DNA of 46,607 nucleotides from JBAXAB01 sp037142735 (GCA_037142735.1 JBAXAB010000005.1:1-46607), one strand, 5' to 3'; numbered from the stretch's first letter, positions 7,854 through 15,151 are shown. Numbers and translations: made by a program. Notes: generated by a model from the letters alone, not told the origin.

Positions 7854-7910
7854 AGATATCACGTAACCCTACGGTGCCACGACAGACCTTCTCGTAGAAC
7901 CGCGATATCT
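7854..7910 (+). promoter_or_regulatory. Structured RNA element immediately before rpsA start
   Basis: The outer helix AGATATC (7854-7860) / GATATCT (7904-7910) continues past an A/C mismatch with CG/CG. It encloses an inner helix CTACG (7869-7873) / CGTAG (7893-7897). The helix ends nine bases before the rpsA ATG, and no Shine-Dalgarno sequence is visible. S1 genes are often autoregulated through their own leader in other bacteria, so this could be an S1-binding or translation-control element. Confidence 0.5.
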
Positions 7911-7919
7911 CACGTTTAA

Positions 7920-9164
7920 ATGACAGAAATTAAAACAGATACTACACAGTCTGCTACAGACTCAAAACCTAGAGCGCCTCGTCGCAACACTCGATCTGAA
8001 AGCGGACGAGATGCAACTATGGCCGGAACAGATTTAAAGCCAGGCCGCAGAGAGATGGAAGACAGTCCAAAAAAGACAGTCGATTTTATGCACGAAGCGC
8101 ATAAAGACACTGTCATGGGTAAAAAGTTCGCAGACATCATTAACCCACCAAGTCCAGGCGACATCGTCGAAGGACCAGTGGTTTCAATCGACAAGCGAGG
8201 TGTCTTCGTTGATCTTAAGCCTTTCGGAACAGGTATTATTTTCGGACGCGAATACATCGCTGCTCGAGATATTCTACGAAAAGTAAACATCGGTGACAGT
8301 ATTGCTGCAAAGGTAGTTGACCTACGAAACGAAGAAGGTTACATCGAATTATCTCTTAAAGAAGCTAAACAAGCTCTTATCTGGGGTGAAGCAGAATCTG
8401 CTATCAAATCAAAAGCATCTTTCGATGTGGTTGTCTTGGAAGCAAACAAGGGAGGTCTTATTATGGGATGGCAAGGTATTCAGGGTTTCCTTCCAGCTTC
8501 ACAGTTAAAGGCAGACCACTACCCTCGCGTTGAAGACGGAAACAAGGATCGAATCCTAGAAGAATTGAAGAAACTAGTTGGCCAGAAATTGTCAGTAGTT
8601 GTTATTGCAGCTATTCCAAAGGAAGGAAAACTTATCTTCTCTGAAAAGAGCCCTGAATCTGGTGAAAAAGAAAAGATGATTGGTCAGTACGGTGTCAGCG
8701 AAGAAGTAGAAGGAACAGTAACAGGTGCAGTTGATTTCGGAGTATTCGTGAAATTACAGGAAGGTCTAGAAGGACTTGTTCACATCTCTGAATTGGACTG
8801 GGCACTTGTTGAAGACCCTCGTACTCTTTACAAAGTTGGCGACAAAGTAAAAGCTAAAATCATCGAAATCAAGGATGGTAAAGTTTCTCTTTCTATCAAA
8901 GCCCTTAAACCAAACCCTTGGAAAGAAGCTGAGAAGAAGTACAAAAAAGACGATGTCGTTACAGGTGTTGTTATCAAGTTCAACAAACACGGCGCCCTTG
9001 CTTCAATCGAAGAAGGAGTTGCTGGATTGGTTCACGTTTCAGAATTTGGTTCTGACGCAAAATTACGTGAGAAATTGGAACTTGGTAAGAGCTACAAATT
9101 CAAGATAAACATTTTCGATGCCAAGGATCAAAAGATGGCATTGGGATTTGTGGACAAGAAATAA
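7920..9164 (+). CDS. rpsA: 30S ribosomal protein S1 (four S1 domains)
   Basis: A 414-residue RNA-binding protein of the S1 family, which helps the 30S subunit engage mRNA. A basic, disordered N-terminus (about 1-75) is followed by four OB-fold S1 domains, near residues 80-150, 165-245, 260-330 and 345-412. Domains 3 and 4 are the most typical (GTVTGAVDFGVFVKL, EGLVHISELDW; GVAGLVHVSEF). E. coli S1 has six domains, so this is a shorter form like those of Gram-positive and CPR genomes. It is monocistronic: own promoter, structured leader, strong terminator at 9184. Codon use looks like that of a highly expressed gene. The ATG at 7920 has no SD sequence. Confidence 0.93.
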   Translation: MTEIKTDTTQSATDSKPRAPRRNTRSESGRDATMAGTDLKPGRREMEDSPKKTVDFMHEAHKDTVMGKKFADIINPPSPGDIVEGPVVSIDKRGVFVDLKPFGTGIIFGREYIAARDILRKVNIGDSIAAKVVDLRNEEGYIELSLKEAKQALIWGEAESAIKSKASFDVVVLEANKGGLIMGWQGIQGFLPASQLKADHYPRVEDGNKDRILEELKKLVGQKLSVVVIAAIPKEGKLIFSEKSPESGEKEKMIGQYGVSEEVEGTVTGAVDFGVFVKLQEGLEGLVHISELDWALVEDPRTLYKVGDKVKAKIIEIKDGKVSLSIKALKPNPWKEAEKKYKKDDVVTGVVIKFNKHGALASIEEGVAGLVHVSEFGSDAKLREKLELGKSYKFKINIFDAKDQKMALGFVDKK

Positions 9165-9183
9165 TACAGATAGTGTATTAAAA

Positions 9184-9216
9184 GAAAAAACCTCCAAAAT
9201 GGAGGTTTTTTCTTTT
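9184..9216 (+). terminator. rpsA terminator
   Basis: AAAACCTCC / GGAGGTTTT stem with a short loop, followed by TTCTTTT, 20 bases after the rpsA stop. Confidence 0.9.
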
Positions 9217-9236
9217 GTGTACATCGCCTCAAAAGG

Positions 9237-9265
9237 TTTACAAAAACTGATTTATACTTTATAGT
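9237..9265 (+). promoter_or_regulatory. Promoter of orphan gene A
   Basis: TTTACA (9237-9242), a 17-nt spacer and TATAGT (9260-9265), close to consensus. Predicted start near 9272, about 45-80 nt before the candidate start codons. Confidence 0.65.
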
Positions 9266-9316
9266 CACGACGTTACCCGCCTAGTAATATCAGTACAAAA
9301 CAACCACAACCTAAGA

Positions 9317-9631
9317 ATGGTAAGGCACCGTTCTGACAGAAATCCGCGAATCATGACCCACTGGAAACATTTAACCTTGCCGCAGAGGGCCACCCGCCGT
9401 CTGCGCCGAGTGACTGACAAAACACAAGGAAGCCCGTCTTTCTACGGAGCAAGAACATTCGCCACCTATATTCGTCTTATCGGTGAGGTTGGAGCCCTGC
9501 TTTGCCAAGATCACTCGAGGACCAAGCACATGGCCGAAAGTACAGGAAAGAAGAGGCGCTACACCTGCATGGTGTCCTTCCGCCACCCCAAAAGCGGCCG
9601 TCACGTCCTGGATCTCGGATTCATGAACTGA
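9317..9631 (+). CDS. Orphan gene A: small basic protein, unknown
   Basis: A 104-residue, strongly basic protein with no recognised family. The ATG at 9353 (MTHWKHLT) is an alternative start giving 92 residues, and neither start has a clear SD sequence. Visible features are the arginine-rich N-terminus (ATRRLRRVTDK) and the C-terminal CMVSFRHPKSGRHVLDLGFMN, which could be a short beta element. The gene is more GC-rich than its surroundings. It is a closed unit, with a near-consensus promoter (9237-9265) and a strong GC-rich terminator (9659-9707). It resembles orphan genes B and C in this layout. A nucleic-acid-binding role is only suggested by charge; an RNA function is also possible. Confidence 0.5.
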   Translation: MVRHRSDRNPRIMTHWKHLTLPQRATRRLRRVTDKTQGSPSFYGARTFATYIRLIGEVGALLCQDHSRTKHMAESTGKKRRYTCMVSFRHPKSGRHVLDLGFMN

Positions 9632-9658
9632 CGGAAACCCGCTCTCAATCAACACACG

Positions 9659-9707
9659 CCCGCCGGCCAACCCTAAAAATAATGGGAAAGCCGGTGGGTT
9701 TTGTTTT
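9659..9707 (+). terminator. Terminator of orphan gene A
   Basis: CCCGCCGGC (9659-9667) pairs with GCCGGTGGG (9690-9698) with one G-U pair. A 22-nt loop separates the arms and TTTTGTTTT follows. Confidence 0.8.
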
Positions 9708-9760
9708 TATATACTCTAATTTTAGACTAAAACCCTTATTTTATAAGGTTTTCTTATATA

Positions 9761-9789
9761 TTGACTTTATAGATATTTAGTGGTATGAT
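9761..9789 (+). promoter_or_regulatory. Promoter of orphan gene B
   Basis: TTGACT (9761-9766), a 17-nt spacer and TATGAT (9784-9789): one of the best sigma70-type promoters in the window. Predicted start near 9796, giving a leader of about 130 nt that holds the long hairpin at 9824-9869. Confidence 0.75.
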
Positions 9790-9823
9790 TGATAAGTAAG
9801 TTCTTTGACTTTATCTTTGGAAT

Positions 9824-9869
9824 CCAGCGCCGATATTAGGGCTTTACTGAGCCTTAATATAGGCGCTGG
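9824..9869 (+). promoter_or_regulatory. Long hairpin in the leader of orphan gene B
   Basis: CCAGCGCC (9824-9831) pairs with GGCGCTGG (9862-9869). After one mismatch, ATATTAGGGCT pairs with AGCCTTAATAT (one G-U pair) around the loop TTACTG. There is no T-run after it, so it is not a standard terminator. It lies between the promoter and the start codon and could be an RNA stability or regulatory structure, or a protein-binding palindrome. Confidence 0.6.
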
Positions 9870-9925
9870 AAATTTTGAGATTATACCGGCTGTCCGAACA
9901 AACCAATCTCTGGAAAACAAAAAAA

Positions 9926-10594
9926 ATGAAACGCAAAATCAGTAAGAAGGTCCGTCGTATCGTCATGTGGGCACTCGGTCTGTTCGGTATCACGCTGAAC
10001 AAAAAGATCACCCTCACCACCTACCTCCGTCACTGTTTCGGTCTCCTTCCAAGGGGCCTGGGTCAGTGCCGCGAAATGTTCAAGGACGCTGTGAACGGAA
10101 GGAAAACGTGGGCTGACCGCTTGAAGTTGATGATGTTCTCACCACGGTGGGAAAGGACCTACTTCAGGTGGTTGGAACTATGCGAAAACGAGAAGGAAAC
10201 GATGGGCTGCTTCTTCAGCGGCTACAGTTACGTGTTCTGGAAGACAGGGGATGGAGTGAATCAGGACACCAGTCCCCTGCTTGAAAAATCAGGGGCCAAG
10301 TGGCTCACATTCCTAACAGACTCGACATGCCGGAAACACCTCAACTGGGTATATCGGCTGGGCACTGACTGGTCCACATATGCTCCCACCCTGAAAATGC
10401 TGGCACTGGACAGACGGATGGAGTTCAGTGTACAAATGCTCCAACGTGCAGGCACGTGGGATGAGGCGATCTGGACTTTCCACTATGCCGTTCCGGACTC
10501 GACAGTTGCAGTCCTCGCCAGCACCCTTGCTGAAAGGTTTGCTGAAGAAGAACAAGCTGTGCGTCGTAAAAGGCTCGAAGCCTCAGCTACGTAA
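9926..10594 (+). CDS. Orphan gene B: unknown protein with possible single N-terminal helix
   Basis: The ATG at 9926 (MKRKISKKVRR) is chosen over the 51-nt upstream extension because it begins a typical basic N-terminus. The resulting 222-residue protein starts with a basic stretch and a weakly hydrophobic helix (RIVMWALGLFGITL). A tryptophan- and cysteine-rich, mostly helical body follows (TYFRWLELCENEKETMGCFF, DAIWTFHYAVPD-like segments), and the end is charged (RFAEEEQAVRRKRLEA). I recognise no family. Codon choice is GC-rich compared with the flanking genes. The gene has its own strong promoter, a hairpin leader and a 13-bp perfect terminator stem, so it is a single-gene cassette, possibly acquired. 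Confidence 0.65.
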   Translation: MKRKISKKVRRIVMWALGLFGITLNKKITLTTYLRHCFGLLPRGLGQCREMFKDAVNGRKTWADRLKLMMFSPRWERTYFRWLELCENEKETMGCFFSGYSYVFWKTGDGVNQDTSPLLEKSGAKWLTFLTDSTCRKHLNWVYRLGTDWSTYAPTLKMLALDRRMEFSVQMLQRAGTWDEAIWTFHYAVPDSTVAVLASTLAERFAEEEQAVRRKRLEASAT

Positions 10595-10626
10595 CACAAA
10601 ACCCAAAGACAAAGAATCACACAACC

Positions 10627-10668
10627 CAGCCCGGGTCGCAAACCAAAGCGACCCGGGCTGATTCTTTT
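10627..10668 (+). terminator. Terminator of orphan gene B
   Basis: A perfect 13-bp stem, CAGCCCGGGTCGC (10627-10639) / GCGACCCGGGCTG (10648-10660), with an 8-nt A-rich loop, followed by ATTCTTTT. Confidence 0.9.
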
Positions 10669-10712
10669 ATATATACAAAATAATTGACAATGGGCGTTTC
10701 AAACCCTACTTA

Positions 10713-11303
10713 CTACCCCTGATTAAACTCACTCATCGCCTTCTCTTTACTTTCCAAAATAATCATCTCAATCGCCTCTGCTACCAATTTTGAAGCTTTT
10801 TTTATCAAATCGAATTCAGGTTTTTTAAACTTTCCCACGATAAAATCCATGATTTTATCTGCATCTGGTCTCTTGGCCTTCCCTTTTGCACCCACAGGTG
10901 AAACACCCATTTTTATTCTTATAAAGGCATCTGTTTTTACAGCCTTTCGTACTGATTCAACTCCTTTATGCCCACCTGATCCTCTATTAAATAACAATTT
11001 AATTTTACCTAGTGGCATATCTAAATCATCGTGGACCACGATAAGGCTCTCAGCTTTTTTGACACTTGTAATAAATGGTTTGACTGATGCACCTGATTTA
11101 TTCATAAAAGTATCCGGTAAAATTGCCATGATTTTTTCCTTCTTAATTTGACCTTCCGAGATCATACCAACGGCCTTTTTATTCGATACAAACGAGGGTA
11201 GACTATTTGCTTTCGCAAAAAACTCGACAGCAATCCTTCCGGCATTATGTCGAGTATCAGCGTATTCTTCTCCTGGATTTCCCAATCCGACTATGTAATA
11301 CAT
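10713..11303 (-). CDS. pth: Peptidyl-tRNA hydrolase
   Basis: This enzyme cleaves peptidyl-tRNA released from stalled ribosomes, recycling the tRNA. The start is the ATG at 11303 (MYYIVGLGNPG); a longer reading frame upstream would add 29 residues unrelated to the family. The 196-residue protein has the usual length. It shows GLGNPGEEYADTRHNAG with the catalytic histidine, PDTFMNKSG, HDDLDMPLG and GSGGHKGVES, where Asn of the usual GGHNG is Lys. The -10 box TAGAAT ends 7 nt before the ATG, so the mRNA should be leaderless. The gene is divergent from lepB with only 38 bp between the starts. Confidence 0.95.
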   Translation of the reverse strand: MYYIVGLGNPGEEYADTRHNAGRIAVEFFAKANSLPSFVSNKKAVGMISEGQIKKEKIMAILPDTFMNKSGASVKPFITSVKKAESLIVVHDDLDMPLGKIKLLFNRGSGGHKGVESVRKAVKTDAFIRIKMGVSPVGAKGKAKRPDADKIMDFIVGKFKKPEFDLIKKASKLVAEAIEMIILESKEKAMSEFNQG

Positions 11304-11310
11304 GTTCGAT

Positions 11311-11334
11311 ATTCTACCATATTTGTAGTATGAT
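11311..11334. promoter_or_regulatory. Back-to-back leaderless promoters of pth and lepB
   Basis: On the minus strand TAGAAT (11316-11311) lies 7 nt before the pth ATG. On the plus strand TATGAT (11329-11334) lies 7 nt before the lepB ATG. Both -10 elements share one 38-bp gap, so the two promoters must overlap and may compete. Confidence 0.6.
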
Positions 11335-11341
11335 GTGAGAA

Positions 11342-11995
11342 ATGAATCCTGAAACACACCCTGCTGATAACCAACCTCACGAAGCTCCAAAGGGAAACTT
11401 GTTAGTCAGGATTATTGTCGCTATTTTTACAAGTATTGGATCTTTTTTTGTTGGAATATTTAAATTTCTATTTGGTGGACCAATCTTTACCATCTTCCTA
11501 ATCCTCATAATCGCCATTCGTATCTTTGTAGCAGAACCATTCTTGGTCTATGGCAGTTCTATGGAACCAAACTTTGAAACAGGAGACTACTTGATAGTGG
11601 ACGAACTCACGTACAAATTAGAAAAACCTCACCGTGGAGATGTTATCGTCCTCCAGCCACCTATTGACCTTACCAAGCACTACATCAAACGCATCATTGG
11701 ACTTCCAGGAGAAACTATTTCTGTTCAAGGAAGTGTGGTGATAATCAAAAACAAAGCGCACCCTGAAGGTTTCATTCTTAAAGAACCCTACGTCACATTC
11801 CAAAGTGATCGTGTATCAAACTACAATCTAAATGATCACGAATACTTCGTAATGGGAGACAATCGCGCAGTCAGCTCTGATTCACGCATCTGGGGACCTC
11901 TGCCTGAAAACCTCATTACTGGGCGAGCTCTTATTAGAGTACTCCCTTTGAAAGAAATAGGGATCTTCCCAGGAAAAGTTAGCTTGCCTCAGTAA
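11342..11995 (+). CDS. lepB: Signal peptidase I
   Basis: This membrane protease removes signal peptides from secreted proteins. It has 217 residues. The N-terminal part has one or two hydrophobic segments (about 22-44 and 47-63), then the catalytic core: Ser73 in GSSMEPNF, general base Lys116 in YIKRIIGLPGE, and the box VMGDNRAVSSDSRIWG. The hydrophobic region before Ser73 is longer than in the simplest Gram-positive forms, which have one TM. Many proteins in this window (pilins, sedolisin, surface proteins) carry cleavable signal peptides and are likely substrates. Divergent from pth, leaderless. Confidence 0.95.
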   Translation: MNPETHPADNQPHEAPKGNLLVRIIVAIFTSIGSFFVGIFKFLFGGPIFTIFLILIIAIRIFVAEPFLVYGSSMEPNFETGDYLIVDELTYKLEKPHRGDVIVLQPPIDLTKHYIKRIIGLPGETISVQGSVVIIKNKAHPEGFILKEPYVTFQSDRVSNYNLNDHEYFVMGDNRAVSSDSRIWGPLPENLITGRALIRVLPLKEIGIFPGKVSLPQ

Positions 11996-12017
11996 AATTA
12001 GGACCTGGATGACAGAG

Positions 12018-12046
12018 TGGACAAAAAGGCAAATTGCCAGTATTAT
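12018..12046 (+). promoter_or_regulatory. Promoter of the HisRS-like gene
   Basis: TGGACA (12018-12023), a 17-nt spacer and TATTAT (12041-12046) predict a start near 12053, about 27 nt before the ATG at 12080. This argues against the GTG at 12017, which would overlap the -35 element. Confidence 0.55.
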
Positions 12047-12079
12047 CTCCCTACTACATTCTCTGAAAACCCCTATTCT

Positions 12080-13381
12080 ATGCCACAAAAACCTCAAAAA
12101 ACAGCCAAAGATAAGGTTACTAAGAGTCACCCTACAACTCCAATCAAAAAGACTCATACAGGTCCCAAGCAATCCCCTCAACTTGCTCATGCCTCAAAAA
12201 CAGCGGCCCATTTCGGTTTTGTTGAATACAATAATTTGGAAATAGAAAAACAGGACATCTCTAAAGCTAAAAACTTTAAGGATGGCATTTTAGCTAAGAA
12301 ATCTGTTCTAGAAACTAATGCTCTCGATTTTGAAGGATATCTCGAAGAAAAAATCGCCATCATCCGCCACTATATTGAGAAAAAAATGATTGATCTAAGT
12401 CAACCCCCAATGATCTATTATGAAGGACCAATTGAAGGTAATCCTCATATCAAAAAGCGAGAAAAAACTTTTAATATTGATATCATCGGAAATGGAAAAA
12501 GTATTTCTGACGCTATCGTCATCGAAACTGCGTGCGCCATCTTGAAGGATCTGAACCCTGAAAGTAACCTCTTGGTTGAGATTAATTCAATTGGTGACAA
12601 AGATTCATTCAATAGATTCAGCCGTGAATATGTAAACTACTACAAAAAGCATATGAACGAGTTGCCGGCCGAAGAGCGACAAGCTTTCAAGAAAAACCCA
12701 CTCGATGTTTTAATGAGCACTCACGAAACTTGCCAACATTTAAATAACGAAGCACCCCACCCTATGGATTACCTTTCTGAAGAAAGTCGTGACCAATTCC
12801 GTGAAGTTCTAGAATACATAGAATCTTTGAATATTGCCTACTCCATCAATCACTGCCTCATGGGAAACGGTTCATTTTGTAGTGGAACTATTTTCCGCAT
12901 ATTAAACATTATTGATACTGAAGAGAGCGAGGAACGCGAAGTGTGTGCTATCGGTGAACGCTACAACATTGTAGCCCGTAAGGCTTGGGGTAAAAAAGAG
13001 GTCCCTGCTATTGGTGCCTCTATCATCTTGGATGAAAAAGCTTTGGCTGGAAATCACAAAAGCCTTAAATCTCCTGCCCAAAGTAAAAAGGCCAAAGATA
13101 TTCGCTTCTTCTTTATTCAATTAGGATATGATGCTCGCTTGAAAAGTTTAACTATTATAAACATGCTTCGTGGTGCCAACATTCACGTTCATCAATCACT
13201 ATCACGTGATAAAATCTCTGCTCAATTGGCCGCTGCGGAAAAAATTGATGCCCATTATTTACTGATCGTCGGACAAAAAGAAGCAATAGATAATAGCGTT
13301 ACTATTCGCCACATGAACACCCTTGTTCAAGAAACAATAGAGATTGCAAAACTAATTGGATACCTCAAAGATTTAATGTAA
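12080..13381 (+). CDS. Histidyl-tRNA synthetase-like protein, probably not an active synthetase
   Basis: A 433-residue protein. A Lys/Pro-rich N-terminal tail (about 1-60) precedes a class II synthetase core similar to HisRS/HisZ, followed by a C-terminal anticodon-binding-type domain (about 335-430; INMLRGANIHVHQSLSRDK, YLLIVGQKEAIDNSVTIR). Catalytic motifs are altered. The motif 2 region reads PMIYYEGPIEGNPHIKKREK, without the FRYER arginine. The HisRS loop RGLDYYTGT is NHCLMGNGSFCSGT, and motif 3 GLERL is GASIIL. ATP and histidine activation therefore look unlikely. Related non-synthetase paralogues include HisZ and Gcn2-type domains, but no histidine biosynthesis genes are nearby. A tRNA-sensing or regulatory role is inference. 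Confidence 0.75.
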   Translation: MPQKPQKTAKDKVTKSHPTTPIKKTHTGPKQSPQLAHASKTAAHFGFVEYNNLEIEKQDISKAKNFKDGILAKKSVLETNALDFEGYLEEKIAIIRHYIEKKMIDLSQPPMIYYEGPIEGNPHIKKREKTFNIDIIGNGKSISDAIVIETACAILKDLNPESNLLVEINSIGDKDSFNRFSREYVNYYKKHMNELPAEERQAFKKNPLDVLMSTHETCQHLNNEAPHPMDYLSEESRDQFREVLEYIESLNIAYSINHCLMGNGSFCSGTIFRILNIIDTEESEEREVCAIGERYNIVARKAWGKKEVPAIGASIILDEKALAGNHKSLKSPAQSKKAKDIRFFFIQLGYDARLKSLTIINMLRGANIHVHQSLSRDKISAQLAAAEKIDAHYLLIVGQKEAIDNSVTIRHMNTLVQETIEIAKLIGYLKDLM

Positions 13382-13630
13382 GGCGCCCTCTGCTTTCAGA
13401 ATCTTCTTTTTTTGACTGGCACCACGATTATATCCACCTGTTTTTCCGTCTGATCGAACAACCCTGTGACACGGAATATTTGGGTCGTAATTCTTATTCA
13501 ACACATTTCCAACTGCTCGAAAGGCTTTTGCATTTCCTGCTAAGCGCGCGACCTGAAGATAGGTCAGTGTGTGACCTTTTTTGATCTTGCGAACCACATC
13601 GTATACTTTTTCAGTGAATGTTTTCACCAA
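13373..13630 (-). CDS. MGMT-family alkylated-DNA transferase, C-terminal domain only
   Basis: An 85-residue protein with the DNA-binding and active-site domain of O6-alkylguanine-DNA alkyltransferases. The sequence runs from the helix-turn-helix part (VARLAGNAKAFRAVGNVLNKN) to the active-site motif IPCHRVV, followed by GGYNRG. Cysteine is present, unlike alkyltransferase-like proteins with PWHR, so suicide dealkylation is plausible. It is short because the N-terminal Ada/Ogt domain is missing, as in many small bacterial homologues. The 3' end overlaps the convergent HisRS-like gene by 9 bp. Confidence 0.88.
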   Translation of the reverse strand: MVKTFTEKVYDVVRKIKKGHTLTYLQVARLAGNAKAFRAVGNVLNKNYDPNIPCHRVVRSDGKTGGYNRGASQKKKILKAEGALH

Positions 13631-13641
13631 ACCGCTAGGGA

Positions 13642-14058
13642 TTAGCTTCTAAACTTAAACAGTCTGTCTAGAGAATATTTTCCAGCTCCTATTGTCATAA
13701 TGGCAAGGCACACGAAAAATAATGTGAAGGTATATTCATATCCACCAGTAGCCAAACTGAATCCTTGACCCCATAAAGTTTTTATTGCGACAGCCATGAT
13801 AATCGCAAGGACAATGGCAAAGTATCTTGTAAATAAACCAAGGATAAAGGCGATACCTCCAATGAATTCTGCGTAAGCTACAAAATAAGCCATCCATGCT
13901 GGAAATCCAATATGATTAAAAAATCCTAGGACCATATCAATATTTACTAATTTTATCCAGCCTGCATTAATAAAGACTACTCCGAGAGCAATACGAAGCA
14001 GCAAGGCTCCTTTATCAATATTGTGTAATCGTTCCATCAATTTGTGTATGATTTTCAT
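13642..14058 (-). CDS. DoxX-family membrane protein
   Basis: A 138-residue membrane protein with four predicted helices and the family hallmarks LLRIALGVVFINAGWIKL at the start and EFIGGIAFILGLFTRY in the middle. DoxX-type proteins are linked to redox or quinone chemistry in several bacteria, but the reaction of this type is not fixed. It lies 11 bp after the MGMT gene on the same strand in genomic order, upstream of it in transcription. A second DoxX protein is at 42562-42969, next to a flavinylation module. Confidence 0.88.
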   Translation of the reverse strand: MKIIHKLMERLHNIDKGALLLRIALGVVFINAGWIKLVNIDMVLGFFNHIGFPAWMAYFVAYAEFIGGIAFILGLFTRYFAIVLAIIMAVAIKTLWGQGFSLATGGYEYTFTLFFVCLAIMTIGAGKYSLDRLFKFRS

Positions 14059-14097
14059 GTTTGTTTTATGACTTTTTAAATATTCTATAATTATACC

Positions 14098-14373
14098 CTA
14101 TTTTAACAGAGATTTCTGCACTTGTTTCGAGTGGATTAAAATTAGCTTAAAAATCTTTTTAACAAAGACAGGGTCAATTTTATTCTTTATAGAAATTAAG
14201 GAAATCTTTTCTAGAAGCTCTAACTCCCTTTTCGGTTGATGGATTGCAATATTGTTTTGTTTTTTATAAAGACCAACTAGTTTGGATACCTCCTGTCTTT
14301 GAGACAATAAACTTATTATGCCATTGTCAATTTTATTTATCCTTTTTCGCAACATATCTAAATTTATTTTCAT
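14098..14373 (-). CDS. Stand-alone chorismate mutase (AroQ class)
   Basis: A 91-residue all-helical protein matching AroQ-type chorismate mutases. The first helix is LRKRINKIDNGIISLLSQRQEVSKLVGLYKK, with Arg, Asp, Arg and Lys at the usual active-site spacings. PKRELELLEKI supplies the Glu-containing segment, and the C-terminal helix ends HSKQVQ with the expected Gln. The enzyme converts chorismate to prephenate, but no other shikimate-pathway gene is in the window. It follows the SDR gene by only 4 bp, implying co-transcription. A mutase-fold protein with another job is possible. Confidence 0.82.
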   Translation of the reverse strand: MKINLDMLRKRINKIDNGIISLLSQRQEVSKLVGLYKKQNNIAIHQPKRELELLEKISLISIKNKIDPVFVKKIFKLILIHSKQVQKSLLK

Positions 14374-14377
14374 ATAT

Positions 14378-15055
14378 TTATCTGATAAAATCCTTCTGTC
14401 CTGGTCTTTTGATAATAAGTTCTGTTTCTGGTTCAGCTTTTTCTAGATTAACAACAATTTTCAAAGCGACCTCATCAACTGACATAAACTGATCGAGGTT
14501 TTTAGGTGGAGCTTCATTAAATATATCAGTCTTAATTCCTCCTGGGTATACACCGATTACATCAATGTGCGAAAGCTTTAATTCACCTCTTAATGTATTT
14601 GTGAGACCGCGTAAAGCATACTTACTGGCAACATACATTGAACCGCTCGATCCATTCATACCATCAAACGCTGTAGTCGAAATAATATTCATAATGATTC
14701 CATGACCTTGTGATTTCATCTGTTTACTAGCAACTCGCACCCCATTAATAGTTCCAAATACATTTATATCGAAAAGTTTTTTGGCTTTTTCCATATCAAC
14801 ATTTTCAATATATTCAGGAGGCATCCATATCCCAGCGTTGTTAATCCAAATATCTACGCGGCCATATTTTTTAACCACACTTTCAATAAAAGATTTTACT
14901 TGGGACTCATCTGTCACATCTGCCATATATACTTCACTGCCATCCTTATCACACACCTGCACATGTGCACCTTTAGAAAGAAATGTGGTGGCCATTGCAA
15001 GACCGAGGCCTTTAGCACCACCTGTAATTACAACAACTTTGTCTTGTAGGCTCAT
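14378..15055 (-). CDS. Short-chain dehydrogenase/reductase (SDR)
   Basis: A 225-residue classical SDR with NAD(P) motif TGGAKGLGLA (about 11-20), NNAG (about 72-75), the catalytic Ser in NIISTTAF and YVASK (Tyr and Lys). The substrate loop IKTDIFNEAPP follows. D37, in VCDKDG, would favour NAD over NADP. The substrate cannot be read from sequence. The gene is co-transcribed with the chorismate mutase gene 4 bp downstream, an unusual pairing that may mean a joint pathway on an aromatic or cyclohexadienol compound; this is inference. Confidence 0.9.
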   Translation of the reverse strand: MSLQDKVVVITGGAKGLGLAMATTFLSKGAHVQVCDKDGSEVYMADVTDESQVKSFIESVVKKYGRVDIWINNAGIWMPPEYIENVDMEKAKKLFDINVFGTINGVRVASKQMKSQGHGIIMNIISTTAFDGMNGSSGSMYVASKYALRGLTNTLRGELKLSHIDVIGVYPGGIKTDIFNEAPPKNLDQFMSVDEVALKIVVNLEKAEPETELIIKRPGQKDFIR

Positions 15056-15151
15056 ATGCTTATATATTACATAATAACACTTTTTTGACTACAAATAGTG
15101 CACCCTCGCCATTCTGATGATATATTTAGACTATTACCATATCGTATAAAT

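Noticed and set aside
9184..9216. A regulatory RNA hairpin downstream of rpsA
   Set aside because: It is a standard terminator with a T-tract.
9371..9670. Opposite-strand ORF of 99 codons over orphan gene A
   Set aside because: Promoter and terminator both point to the plus strand; the minus frame has no signals.
11304..11390. 29-residue N-terminal extension of pth
   Set aside because: It crosses the divergent lepB promoter; the family begins at MYYIVGLGNPG.
12017..12079. GTG start adding 21 residues to the HisRS-like protein
   Set aside because: It overlaps the -35 element of a good promoter (12018-12046).
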